Source: Methanoregula sp. PtaB.Bin085 (GTDB lineage: Archaea > Halobacteriota > Methanomicrobia > Methanomicrobiales > Methanospirillaceae). Taken from it: 64,000 nt of DNA. The stretch is from the NCBI RefSeq assembly GCF_002067035.1, contig NZ_MVQB01000046.1:1-64000 (forward strand), given 5' to 3'. Shown here piece by piece: positions 54,496-63,820 of the stretch. A program made the position numbers and the translations under genes. A model generated the notes under the pieces. The model saw only the letters and a program-made list of their open reading frames with translations. It did not search any database and had not been told where the DNA came from. How positions within the stretch are numbered: position 1 is the first letter of the stretch; the number at the start of each line of letters is the position of its first letter.

Positions 54496-55854
54496 TTATT
54501 TCCCCGCATCCCCCGGGGCGGCCGCCATTCCCTTGTCGCCGTCCGCCAATTCCCCGGCCCCGACCATGTAGTACCGCTTGATGAAGTCCCTGACCTTCTC
54601 GCTCTCGATCCACCCCATGTCGAGCTGGGTGATGATCCGGTCGATCTCCTTTGCCTGGAGGATGATCTTGTCCGTGATATCGCCGGGCGCGAGGCTCGAA
54701 AGGCCGACGATGACTGCAAGCGGGTTCCGTATGTGGTCACCGAGGATCGCGAACTGCTCGATGTTATGCTCGATCTGCTCGAGCGCCTTGCGCTTGGCAA
54801 TCTCCATCTGCTTCCGGTCCGTGATATCGATGAACGAGATCATCACGCAGACCGGTGTTCCCGTCTCATCGCGGACAAGGTTTGCCCAGAGCAGGACGTA
54901 GAACGGGTTCCGGTTGTATTTCAGGAGAATGACCTCGCCAAACCAGCTGCCGGCTTTCTGCAGGGTATCGCGGATCTCCCCGAATGTCCGCGGGGCTGTC
55001 ATGAACGTGCCAAGGTTTTTGCCAATGATCTCGTTGTCATGGTAATAATCGAGCATTTTGGTCAGGGACTGGTTCACGTAGGTTATCGTGAAATCCAGGT
55101 CCAGGATCGCGATCGCGTTGATCGAGGACCGGATGGCATGATCCTTGATCAGCAGCAGTTCCTCGGCCTGCTTGCGGTCGGTGATGTCAACAAGCGTGAC
55201 CACGAACTGGTTGTCGGGGAGCATACCTGCCGAGACCAGGACCCAGCGATCTCCCTTGTCCCGGGAACGGAACCGGGTCTCCATGTTCTCGATACTTCCC
55301 TGGGTCTTGAGGTTCCGGAAGAAGGTATCCTTGTGATCTGCATCCGCCCAGAGTTCGCCGAACGGGACTGCCATGACCTCCTCGCGGGTATACCCGAGCC
55401 GGGCGACAAACCGCTCGTTCACTTCCTTGATCGAAAGGCTCGAGAGGTTGACAAGACCGACACCGGCTTCCGAATGGTTGAAGATCCCGCGGTACTTCAC
55501 CTCGTTCCTCCGCATGTGGGTGGCAAGGCTCGAGACAACCACGGAGACGCCGATCATCACGTAACAGATCACGGACGACGAGATGAGTGTCCAGGCATCG
55601 CTGCCAAGGAAGTACCAGACAAGCGACATGTAGGCAACGGAGATGACGCCGGCAAAGAGCGGTCCGCGGTGCGGGTACCAGTAGGCCGCAATGACGACCG
55701 GGATGTAGAAGAGGTTCGGGGCAACGTCGTTGTTGCCGTAATGGAGGGAGAGGATGTTGATGAGGAGGGCAAGGACCGTGGTGTTGATGATGATGAAGAG
55801 CCAGAGATTGTTCAGGCTCTCTTCGCGCTCCCCGAAATGCTCAGACTCCACCAT
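54496..55854 (-). CDS. Membrane-bound PAS sensor with kinase-like dimerisation region
   Basis: 452 residues. Four N-terminal membrane helices (about 16-115) are followed by two PAS domains (about 120-240 and 245-365). The end carries the segment FAILGDHIRNPLAVIVGLSSL, a His-box-like dimerisation helix with an H, and closes with LDMGWIESEKVRDFIKRYY. No ATPase domain follows. This C-terminal layout recurs in Methanomicrobiales and is probably a natural form rather than a truncation. It may signal through contact with a separate kinase. Confidence 0.8.
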   Translation of the reverse strand: MVESEHFGEREESLNNLWLFIIINTTVLALLINILSLHYGNNDVAPNLFYIPVVIAAYWYPHRGPLFAGVISVAYMSLVWYFLGSDAWTLISSSVICYVMIGVSVVVSSLATHMRRNEVKYRGIFNHSEAGVGLVNLSSLSIKEVNERFVARLGYTREEVMAVPFGELWADADHKDTFFRNLKTQGSIENMETRFRSRDKGDRWVLVSAGMLPDNQFVVTLVDITDRKQAEELLLIKDHAIRSSINAIAILDLDFTITYVNQSLTKMLDYYHDNEIIGKNLGTFMTAPRTFGEIRDTLQKAGSWFGEVILLKYNRNPFYVLLWANLVRDETGTPVCVMISFIDITDRKQMEIAKRKALEQIEHNIEQFAILGDHIRNPLAVIVGLSSLAPGDITDKIILQAKEIDRIITQLDMGWIESEKVRDFIKRYYMVGAGELADGDKGMAAAPGDAGK

Positions 55855-56066
55855 TCCGTGACCGGCCTGTTCGTCCTTTGGACGTTGCGGGGGCTGACGG
55901 GAATTCTTTTCCGCCCTTCCCCTCTATGCAACCTCATTGCACGAACGGCTATTAATGTGTTGCGTTTTTTCCTGACATGAAACGTATTCAAAAAGTGGCA
56001 TTAAAATTTTTTTTGAATATTCACCACCCCGGCATATTTCCATGTTTCATGAAGCGAAGGAGTGTG

Positions 56067-58562
56067 TCACCCGAAACCCCACTGGGCGAGCGTTGTCCGT
56101 GACGGATCCACGTCCTCCCAGCTCCAGCCGAGCGCCTCGATGATCCGGGAGATGGGCTGCCGGATCGTCTTCTCGAGCATGATCTCACGGTCCACCACGA
56201 ATTCGGGTGGCACCTGGTCAGCGTACTCGAAGCAGAGCACATCGGTCTTGGGGTACTTCGCGGTCACGGTTTTGATGTACACCCGCTTGGGCTTGCTGCC
56301 CTTCCCGAATTCCGTGTGCAGGTACTGGTTCGCGTACTTCGCCCCGCGGACCTGCGCATCGTCTGTTTCGTAATCCTCGAGGCCCTTGCCGATCCCGCCG
56401 GGGATACCGATCTCGTCCAGTGTGTACTTCCCGGCCCGGTATTTTTTGATCACGTCGCTGAGAAACACCCTGACTTCCGGCAGTCCCTTCCCGTCCAGGA
56501 TCATCTCCATCACGGTCTTCTGCACGAACTTGGTGATCTGCGGGGTGTCGCTGCGCTTGATCTCGAAGCCCACGATGTCAGTCTCGTGGACGTCCTTGCC
56601 CTCTTTCCAGACAAGCGAGCCGGCGTACCGTTTCTTCTTGCCGGCCTGGAAGAAGCGGGCGTAGATCTTCTCGAACTTGATGGAGAAGAAGTTGACATCG
56701 GCGTTCAGCTCGTTCTTTGCAAAGACCGGGTAGCTGTCGTTGAGCACCTTCTCGATCGTACGGGCGGTCGCGATCGTCTGCTCCCGGTCCATACCCTTCT
56801 CGAGCTGGACCATGCAGGAATCGGTGTCGCCGTAGATAACCGTGTAGCCCATCTTCTCGATCTCGCGCCGCGTGTGCTCGATGATCGCCCGGCCAACGGA
56901 GGTCACGGCAGCCCCGATCTCCCGGTCGAAGAGCCGGAAGCGGGCATACCCCGAAACCCCGTAGTAGGTGTTCATGATCACCTTGAGCACGTTCTGCTGC
57001 ATGTCGTACATCACGTACTGCGGCGAGCCGAAGGCAAACGTGTTCCGCAGCGCCTTCTTCTGGTCGCGTTCCCTGAGGAGGTCGGCAATGATGCTCCTTG
57101 TTAACCCGTCCGGCTGCTTCCGGAACCGGATCCCGTTCGGGGCCCGGAGCTCCCCGGCCGGGTCGCTCTCGCCCGAAGAAAGCTTGGTCTCGGGCGAGGC
57201 GTTGATGGTCATCATCGCCATCGGGTACAGGGACTTGAGGTCGAGCACCACCACGTTCTCCCGGACGCCTTTGCTCGGCTCGAAGACGGTTGCGCCCTCG
57301 AACTCTTCTGCATTGGCAAAGCCCTTGGACGGCAGGACGTACTTCCCGAACGCCTTCCGGAGCACGTACACGTCGATGACGCTCGACGAGTTCAGGGTCT
57401 TGTCGAGCGGGCAGCCCACGTACCTCGCGATCTCGCGGTAGAACCCGATGATGTTGTCCTTCCGGTCGATGGCAACACAGAGCTCCACGTCCTTGTAGTT
57501 GTACTCGACAAGGAGCGCCGGCTGCTGCTTCCAGAGGTCGGAGATGGTGCCGGTGTACCGGACCTTCTGCTCGCCGACCTCGTCCATTGCCACGGCGTCG
57601 AGCCGGTAGGACTCCTTGAGAGTCGAGTGCATCTTCTTGTACGCAGTGAGCAGATCGAAGAGCGCCCGGCCCCGAAGGGCGTTCCGCTCGCTCATGCCCG
57701 GGATCCGGGCGAGCGAGTCGGCCCGGAGGCCGAGCTTCTCCATGCGGCCGGTGATATAGGGCATATCGAATTCGACGAAGTTCCAGCCGGAGAGGACGTC
57801 CGGGTCGCGTGCGGCGATGTACGCGGCAAACGCCCTGAGCATCGCGGTCTCGTCCGCGTACGTGCAGATCGTGTGTGTCCCCTTCCGGAAGCAGCCGTTT
57901 GCAAGGCCGCCGTCCGCTTCCTTTTTTGTAATCTCGTCCGGTGTACCGCTGCCCCCGCCCACGAGAAGGAATGTTGTGTAATCGTTGTCGAACGAGTCGA
58001 ACGCGGTGATGCAGATGATGGCGTCGCGCTGGGGATCGGGGAAACCCCGCTCGTCCTCGCACTCGATATCGATGATGCAGGAGCGGGCCGGGGCATCGAC
58101 ATCCGCGGGCGCAATCTCACGGTAGTCGGCCGTGGTGGCCGGCGCCGCGACTCCGCCGGTGAGCCCGGTGTCGATCATGAACCGGGTGGCAAACGGGATG
58201 TCGGCCTCGTAGTGTTTGTACCGCTCCCGCACATCGCGGACATCGCCCGGCCGCTGGGTATAGAGCCGGCGGAGCGGCTCGCCGCGGATCGAGCGGTAGC
58301 TGGTGCCGGTCTCGAGGCTCGCCTGCGCCGGAAATGCCCCGGTCTCTGCCTGCTCGGCCGGCACGTAGAAGTACGGCCGGAATCCCGTGACATCGAGGCG
58401 CACGGCCCTGCCCTTCGTGTCCCGGCCAAAGACGTGGATGAGCGGGCCGTCCGGCGTGTTGCTGTACTCGACCTGGTTGATGGCGATCCGGACACCGGCT
58501 TCCGGTACCGTGACGCAGGGAGCGCTTGCGCAGGTGTCCGCGAGCGTGGACTGGGACGTCAC
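56067..58562 (-). CDS. polB: Family B DNA polymerase
   Basis: 831 residues from GTG 58562, which overlaps the mdh stop by GTGA and follows GGAGG. Proofreading exonuclease motif CIIDIECEDERG is near residue 190; polymerase motifs are DLKSLYPMAMM, KVIMNTYYGVSGY and YGDTDSCM. This is the replicative B-type polymerase of euryarchaea. The chosen start avoids an upstream stretch that is mdh sequence in another frame. The protein is slightly longer than usual. Confidence 0.95.
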   Translation of the reverse strand: MTSQSTLADTCASAPCVTVPEAGVRIAINQVEYSNTPDGPLIHVFGRDTKGRAVRLDVTGFRPYFYVPAEQAETGAFPAQASLETGTSYRSIRGEPLRRLYTQRPGDVRDVRERYKHYEADIPFATRFMIDTGLTGGVAAPATTADYREIAPADVDAPARSCIIDIECEDERGFPDPQRDAIICITAFDSFDNDYTTFLLVGGGSGTPDEITKKEADGGLANGCFRKGTHTICTYADETAMLRAFAAYIAARDPDVLSGWNFVEFDMPYITGRMEKLGLRADSLARIPGMSERNALRGRALFDLLTAYKKMHSTLKESYRLDAVAMDEVGEQKVRYTGTISDLWKQQPALLVEYNYKDVELCVAIDRKDNIIGFYREIARYVGCPLDKTLNSSSVIDVYVLRKAFGKYVLPSKGFANAEEFEGATVFEPSKGVRENVVVLDLKSLYPMAMMTINASPETKLSSGESDPAGELRAPNGIRFRKQPDGLTRSIIADLLRERDQKKALRNTFAFGSPQYVMYDMQQNVLKVIMNTYYGVSGYARFRLFDREIGAAVTSVGRAIIEHTRREIEKMGYTVIYGDTDSCMVQLEKGMDREQTIATARTIEKVLNDSYPVFAKNELNADVNFFSIKFEKIYARFFQAGKKKRYAGSLVWKEGKDVHETDIVGFEIKRSDTPQITKFVQKTVMEMILDGKGLPEVRVFLSDVIKKYRAGKYTLDEIGIPGGIGKGLEDYETDDAQVRGAKYANQYLHTEFGKGSKPKRVYIKTVTAKYPKTDVLCFEYADQVPPEFVVDREIMLEKTIRQPISRIIEALGWSWEDVDPSRTTLAQWGFG

Positions 58563-59428
58563 CGGGACACCGCCCTCCGGCACAGGTCCTGCACGAACCG
58601 GGCGGCCCCGTCCATCTTCTCCTGCTCCCACGCATCGAGCGGCCATTCCTCGATCCGCCGGATACCCTCGTTGACGATAACCGCCGGGATGCCGAGCGAG
58701 CACCCGCTGGTGCCGTACTCTCCCTCAAGGACCGCCGAGCAGACCGCCAGTTCGCGGGTGTTCCGGATGACCATCCGGGCAAGCTGGGCGAGGTGGAGGG
58801 CCGGGCCGAAGACGGTACCGCCCTTCCCCCTGATCACTTCCATGCTCGCCCCGCGGAGCCCGGCAAGGATCTCTTCGCGCTGCGGGATTGCGACCTCCGT
58901 GCCCAGCCGCGAGAATATGGGGACCTGGTGCTCGCCATGCTCGCCAAGAACGAAGGGGAACCCGCTGATCTTCCGGTCCCGGAGGGCGATCCCGAAGCGG
59001 GCGCTGTCGAGCTGGCCGCCGAACCCGATGCAGCGTTCACGCGGGATACCGGTCGTTTTCTGCAGGAAATAATTGTTGATGTCCATCGGGTTGGTGACGG
59101 TGATGAGGATTCCGCCGAACCCGGCAAGGAGCGCTGCAGCGTCCCGCACCGCCGGCAGGTTTGCATCAAGCAGATCGGCCCGTGTCTTCACCGAGGGATT
59201 GCGGGGCAGCCCGGCGGTAACAATGCAGAGATCGGCATCGCCGATCTCCCGCGTGTCCGTGCTGATCGCCGTTTTGAGGCCGGTGTGTTCGAGGTCGAGC
59301 ACCTGCGCCCGCAGGAGGTCCGGCGCACTGTCATAGAGTACGAGCTCGTCCGCGATCCCGAGGGCTGCGGAAAGGTACGCGACCTCGCCACCGATCCTTC
59401 CCACACCGATTATCGCGAGCCGTGCCAT
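58559..59428 (-). CDS. mdh: Malate dehydrogenase
   Basis: 289 residues from ATG 59428. The NAD(P) site GVGRIGGEVAYL, the substrate loop GLPRNPSVKTRADLLDANL, NPMDINN, and the catalytic His in GEHGEHQVP place it in the LDH/MDH superfamily. The loop with Arg and the archaeal context favour malate dehydrogenase. In methanogens it serves the incomplete reductive TCA branch. It overlaps polB by four bases, an unusual pairing seen in related genomes (memory, not checked). Confidence 0.92.
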   Translation of the reverse strand: MARLAIIGVGRIGGEVAYLSAALGIADELVLYDSAPDLLRAQVLDLEHTGLKTAISTDTREIGDADLCIVTAGLPRNPSVKTRADLLDANLPAVRDAAALLAGFGGILITVTNPMDINNYFLQKTTGIPRERCIGFGGQLDSARFGIALRDRKISGFPFVLGEHGEHQVPIFSRLGTEVAIPQREEILAGLRGASMEVIRGKGGTVFGPALHLAQLARMVIRNTRELAVCSAVLEGEYGTSGCSLGIPAVIVNEGIRRIEEWPLDAWEQEKMDGAARFVQDLCRRAVSR

Positions 59429-59900
59429 TGGATAGTGTATTGGTTTGTTGGGTAGAAATGTGTTGATGTCCGGTTTGCGGAAGTGGGCTGGGGTCCGCAA
59501 AATTCCACCACTCTGCGTGAGAACCGGGACGTGTTTTTTTCTATTACGGTTCTGAGGAATCATCAGGGAACAGGATAGCCAACCGGGGGAATGCCGGGTT
59601 TATCCGGAAATCATAATAAGGATGAAATACGGCCATAATCTCCTATATTTTATTGAAGTATACCTGAAGAATCAAAACAGCTGTTTTAATAAATGTTTAA
59701 TGAATACCTTGGTTTACGTGAGTGTCCTGTGCCGGAAACAAGAGTTCCGGTCTTCGGGATACCGGAAGGAGAATGGAAGGGCGGGTTCACCGACCGTGGA
59801 AAGCTGATGAACGCCGCCTGCCCGTAGGCATGGATCAATCCGCTTCTCTGATGATGAAGGTTTGGGTCATGCCCACATGGGAAAATGAGCGTGTGAGTGC
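59429..59900. other. AT-rich intergenic region at the border of the accessory segment
   Basis: About 470 bases between divergent genes. Base composition falls from GC-rich to AT-rich here. Short open frames resemble nothing known. It should hold the mdh promoter and the promoter of the PKD protein gene. I see no repeat. Confidence 0.45.
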
Positions 59901-61484
59901 ATGATCACGAATGATAAACAGCCATTAAGCCTGCGTGACGGGAACTTCACGTACAGCCTCGTTGGTCCGCTCGTGCTCGCGTTCCCGTGTACACCGGTGC
60001 TGGGTGCTTGCACTTTTAACTGCTCATATCCATACGGTGCAACCCTCTACGCTGGTGATACAATTACCTGTTCATGGACCGACTGCGGAACGTGGAACAA
60101 ATACATTGAAAAAGGCAGCTCGATTTGTGGCTCGTCTGGGAATGATATGTGTTATATTGGCGGTGGAGCTAATGGGGGCGGTTCTTGCGTTGTGACGGAG
60201 AGGTATTATATTTTTACAGCTCTCCGTTTGACGAAAGGTACCTACCCGACCAACTGGTGCTGGTATTGGGGAAACGGCACCCGCCCGCGACCTGTTGCCA
60301 ATTTCACCGCGTCCCCCACTTCCGGCACCGCACCGCTGATTGTCCAGTTCAACGATACCAGTAACACGACACCACAATCATGGTACTGGGAATTCGGGAA
60401 CGGAAATACCTCAGCAGAACGGAACGTGACTTTCACCTACACGCAGCCTGGGATATATTCGGTCAGCCATTCTGCATCCAACAGCGGTGGGACATCATGG
60501 AAGAATGTTACCGATTTGATAATCGTCACCTCTCCGGTCCGAGCAGATTTCTATGCCTTTCCCACATCCGGCCCCGCCCCGCTGAACGTCACCTTCAACG
60601 ACACCTCCACCGGCACTATAACCGACTGGTCCTGGTCCTTTGGCGATGGCAACACCTCCACCGACCAGAACCCGTCGCACACCTACGAGGCGGCGGGGAA
60701 TTACACCGTGAACCTGACGGCGGCGAACGCGGCGGGGAGCAACACGACGGTGAAGGAGGGGTACATCAGCGTGACGGAGCCGGCGCAGATTGCGCGGACG
60801 TATTCGATAACAGTTGGTGAAAAATATCGTAATCCGAACGATCCGTATCAAGACCCATGGAATTTGTCATTTAGTGGGACTGAGACTGGCGATAATGTTG
60901 CATCGATTTTAAATTCTGCCGGATGGAGTCAACAATTCTATGATAAAGATCTAGATGTAACAGAAGAAGACTTTGGAACGACAGGGAATGGTTTAGACAA
61001 TTCTGTATTGCATTATCATTTTGGTCATGGAAATGAAACCAAAGGGATTGCATTAATCAAACTCAATCACCTCGGACTTTATCCAATTATGCCTTATGAT
61101 TATTTGAGTGCGTCTCAGGTTCATAAAAAATGGGGGAACCAGAATAAGTGGGTTATTCTCGATAGTTGTTTATTACTATCAAATGCATCTTGGGGAGATG
61201 CATTAGAAACATCGCATGGAATTTTGGGATTCGCCTCTTCGAAAAATCCGAATAGTCAATTACCGGTGAGATTCTTCCATTATGCAATGGAGGAAAACAG
61301 GACTGTTGAGAATGCTTGGAGAGCGGCCACTACCGAGGTATACGCCGGTACAAACACTATTGCTGCATATCGATTTGATAACGTATCTCAAAAAGACCAT
61401 GACCACTTGCCCGGTCATGGTGAAATATGGCCCGATGAAAATCCGGATGATGGATTATCTGAATACGACCAGTGGACTTGTTAG
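59901..61484 (+). CDS. Exported PKD-domain protein with caspase-like C-terminal domain
   Basis: 527 residues. The N-terminus is a weak signal-like stretch (LVGPLVLAFPCTPVLGAC near 20-38). A Cys-rich segment (about 36-100) follows, then two PKD domains (about 130-215 and 217-298). The C-terminal domain (about 300-520) has HYHFGHGNE with His376 and WVILDSCLLL with Cys423. A His-Gly and Cys 47 residues apart is the arrangement of clan CD peptidases (caspase, gingipain, CHAT-like); it also resembles DUF6345. Peptidase activity is inferred. A stop codon in frame just upstream of 59889 fixes the start region. Confidence 0.75.
   Translation: MITNDKQPLSLRDGNFTYSLVGPLVLAFPCTPVLGACTFNCSYPYGATLYAGDTITCSWTDCGTWNKYIEKGSSICGSSGNDMCYIGGGANGGGSCVVTERYYIFTALRLTKGTYPTNWCWYWGNGTRPRPVANFTASPTSGTAPLIVQFNDTSNTTPQSWYWEFGNGNTSAERNVTFTYTQPGIYSVSHSASNSGGTSWKNVTDLIIVTSPVRADFYAFPTSGPAPLNVTFNDTSTGTITDWSWSFGDGNTSTDQNPSHTYEAAGNYTVNLTAANAAGSNTTVKEGYISVTEPAQIARTYSITVGEKYRNPNDPYQDPWNLSFSGTETGDNVASILNSAGWSQQFYDKDLDVTEEDFGTTGNGLDNSVLHYHFGHGNETKGIALIKLNHLGLYPIMPYDYLSASQVHKKWGNQNKWVILDSCLLLSNASWGDALETSHGILGFASSKNPNSQLPVRFFHYAMEENRTVENAWRAATTEVYAGTNTIAAYRFDNVSQKDHDHLPGHGEIWPDENPDDGLSEYDQWTC
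60566..60767 (+). repeat. 202-base PKD-encoding repeat, copy A
   Basis: Encodes most of the second PKD domain. It aligns without gaps to 62673-62874, with about 13 differences in 202 bases by my count. It is GC-rich inside AT-rich surroundings. The extent runs from ATCCGGCCCCGCCCC to GTACATC. Confidence 0.85.
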
Positions 61485-61503
61485 ATAAAAATAGGTGAAA
61501 GAT

Positions 61504-62649
61504 ATGAGTGAAAGAAGAAAAACAGAATGTATCGTTGGATTGGTTATTCTGATCTGTATGATCTGCGGCATCTGGCTTGTCTCTGATTATTTCCACCCCC
61601 AATCAAATCAAAATCCGGATGAGTCAAAGGTGATCCCTGCAACCACAATCAAGCAGACAATCCAAGCACAAAATATTTCATTGAAATTCCAGAGTTCAAC
61701 AAATGATTATTTCACAATTGATGCACAAGTATCCGAGACTCCACGTTTCGTCCAACTATACAAGGGAACATTATCAGAAGACGATCAAAAGCGTTACTAT
61801 AAATTTCAAAGTGATAACTGGACAAAACGAAAAGCGAACACGCCCTCTAAAACTGAAGCTCCCGATTTAGCGATAAAAGCACTGGATGCATACGGGGGAC
61901 TCACTAGCGATGCATATCTCTCCGGAGTGTATATCAGCGAATCAATTACTCAGACATCATCAGGAGAAATCACGGAACGACATCCGATAATGACCCAGGT
62001 TTTTTTCAAACGAAAAATTAATGGAATGCAAGTAACCGGCGAACGTGATGTTATATCGGTTGATCTCGGTGAAAATGGGGAGGTGCTGGCTGTAATGAAA
62101 CGCTGGAGAACGCTAGAAAAAACCAGCGATGTTGTGCAAGTTATTACACCCGATAAAGCAGTTGAAAAATTAAAAAACGGGGATACTTACATGAGATTAC
62201 AGTCGCCGAGCAATGTTCGGATCGATGATGTACAACTCGGCTATTATGAAAAACCTGGAAAAATCCCTGAAATAATTCTCGAACCCGTTTGGATTTTTAA
62301 AAATTCAAACGATCCTGTCTATGAATTCCCGGTTTATGCCCGGCAGTTCGCCGCTTTCGATCAAACCCCGGCCGTGACAAGAAAATCTGTTGCGGGAAAA
62401 ACCGTCAGTGAAAAAGATCCGTTCACCGTAAAATTCACTGATTCTTCCGATGCCAACCCGTCAAAATGGCAGTGGGACTTCGGCGATGGGACCACATCCA
62501 CTGAGCAGAACCCGACGCATAAGTACAAGTCAGCCGGCACCTACAACATCACGCTCACTGTCTGGAATGACATGGGATCGGATACTATGACCCAGCAGTA
62601 TATCGTTGAGGATGCTGGAGGGAACCTGACCGGGGAGAAACAGCAGTAA
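61504..62649 (+). CDS. Membrane-anchored protein with C-terminal PKD domain
   Basis: 381 residues from ATG 61504, which follows AGGTGA. One N-terminal membrane helix (CIVGLVILICMICGIWLVS). The middle (about 50-285) is beta-rich with sequences such as ISLKFQSSTNDYFTIDAQVSE and INGMQVTGERDVISVDLGENG; this recalls the YycI/PepSY-like folds that flank extracellular peptidases, though the match is weak. The end (about 300-375) is a PKD domain (WQWDFGDGTTSTEQNPTHKY). TAA at 62647-62649. The next open frame continues in the same frame after five codons. Confidence 0.7.
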   Translation: MSERRKTECIVGLVILICMICGIWLVSDYFHPQSNQNPDESKVIPATTIKQTIQAQNISLKFQSSTNDYFTIDAQVSETPRFVQLYKGTLSEDDQKRYYKFQSDNWTKRKANTPSKTEAPDLAIKALDAYGGLTSDAYLSGVYISESITQTSSGEITERHPIMTQVFFKRKINGMQVTGERDVISVDLGENGEVLAVMKRWRTLEKTSDVVQVITPDKAVEKLKNGDTYMRLQSPSNVRIDDVQLGYYEKPGKIPEIILEPVWIFKNSNDPVYEFPVYARQFAAFDQTPAVTRKSVAGKTVSEKDPFTVKFTDSSDANPSKWQWDFGDGTTSTEQNPTHKYKSAGTYNITLTVWNDMGSDTMTQQYIVEDAGGNLTGEKQQ

Positions 62650-62664
62650 TCATTTTTTCCTGCC

Positions 62665-63819
62665 ATGTCCCGATCCGGCCCCGCCCCACTCGCGGTGACC
62701 TTCACCGACACCTCCACCGGTACGATAACCGACAGGTCCTGGTCCTTTGGCGATGGCAACACCTCCACCGACCAGAACCCGTCGCACATCTACGTGGCGG
62801 CGGGGAATTACACAGTGAACCTGACGGCGGCGAACGCGGCGGGGAGCAACACGACGGTGAAGGAGGGGTACATCCAAGTTGAAGGCAGCGGACCGGTTGT
62901 GGATTTTACGGCAACACCCGTGAACGGTCCTGCACCACTGACCGTGCAGTTCGCAGATTTTTCGGTTAAGGACCCGATATCCTGGTCTTGGGATTTTGGC
63001 GATGATACGCATTCAACTACCCAGAATCCATTACATATATATTGGAATCCCGGAATTTATACCGTGAACCTCTCAGTAACCAATGCAAGTGGGAGCAACA
63101 CAACTTCGAAAGAGAATTTCGTGACCGTGGCAGTGGCGGTTTATAACGCTAGTAATTATGACTTTAATATTGAGAATGAACCTGAGGTTGCTAACGATAT
63201 CCGCACATCTGATATAGCATCAATAGCAGGTCAATACCAATCAACTCTTGGATATAATGAAAATTCATATACAAATTCAAATGTATCATTCGCTTTTGAA
63301 CGAATGAAAAATGACCAGATTTTTTATTTCGCTGGACATGGTTCCGCAGGGCTTATTGATTTCGGAAATCGTGATGGTACTTGTGGATTAATCAGTGCGA
63401 ATTTTGGTCAATGTGGTAAAAGGATTTTAAACATGAATAATGGTGAACTAGATGATCTTCTGTTAGCAGTTTATTCCGGATGTGAAACTGGAAATACATC
63501 CAACCCTATTACTGGTGATTTGATTCAAACTTCCATTGATAAAGGTGTTGATACCGCAATAGGTTTCAGAGATGATGTTTTGGATAATCAACAGAGAACA
63601 TGGGGAGGATATTTTTGGTATTACCTTCTCGATCAGAAAGTTCCGGTAATAAGTGCAGCCACTTTAGCTCGGGTTTCAACTATTAATTATTGGGGTGATG
63701 CCGGGGGCATGGATTCGTACCGTATTGAGGGAGATCAAAACCTTGTCATAGATTACGCGAAATCTGGAACAACACCAACTCCTACACCTACAGTATCACC
63801 AACAGAAGGGGGCAGCTGA
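62665..63819 (+). CDS. PKD-domain protein with caspase-like domain, lacking its own start signals
   Basis: 384 residues. Two PKD domains (1-72, first one lacking its usual start, and about 75-155) are followed by a domain with FYFAGHGSAG (His225) and LLAVYSGCETG (Cys273), 48 residues apart, as in clan CD peptidases. A Thr/Pro tail ends the protein. There is no signal peptide and no ribosome binding site before ATG 62665. The frame is the same as that of the preceding gene, with TAA 15 bases upstream. It may be a fragment of a broken longer gene, or be read by suppression; as an independent gene it is doubtful. Confidence 0.65.
   Translation: MSRSGPAPLAVTFTDTSTGTITDRSWSFGDGNTSTDQNPSHIYVAAGNYTVNLTAANAAGSNTTVKEGYIQVEGSGPVVDFTATPVNGPAPLTVQFADFSVKDPISWSWDFGDDTHSTTQNPLHIYWNPGIYTVNLSVTNASGSNTTSKENFVTVAVAVYNASNYDFNIENEPEVANDIRTSDIASIAGQYQSTLGYNENSYTNSNVSFAFERMKNDQIFYFAGHGSAGLIDFGNRDGTCGLISANFGQCGKRILNMNNGELDDLLLAVYSGCETGNTSNPITGDLIQTSIDKGVDTAIGFRDDVLDNQQRTWGGYFWYYLLDQKVPVISAATLARVSTINYWGDAGGMDSYRIEGDQNLVIDYAKSGTTPTPTPTVSPTEGGS
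62673..62874 (+). repeat. 202-base PKD-encoding repeat, copy B
   Basis: Matches 60566-60767 without gaps at about 93-94% identity by eye. It is the beginning of the third gene of the PKD cluster. The start of the repeat, just after the doubtful ATG, is where homology to a complete PKD domain begins to fail upstream. Confidence 0.85.
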
Positions 63820-63820
63820 T

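Noticed and set aside
59622-59807. Small protein upstream of the PKD cluster (MKYGHNLLYFIEVYLKNQN)
   Set aside because: No ribosome binding site, no conserved features, and a sharp composition change in the middle of the frame.
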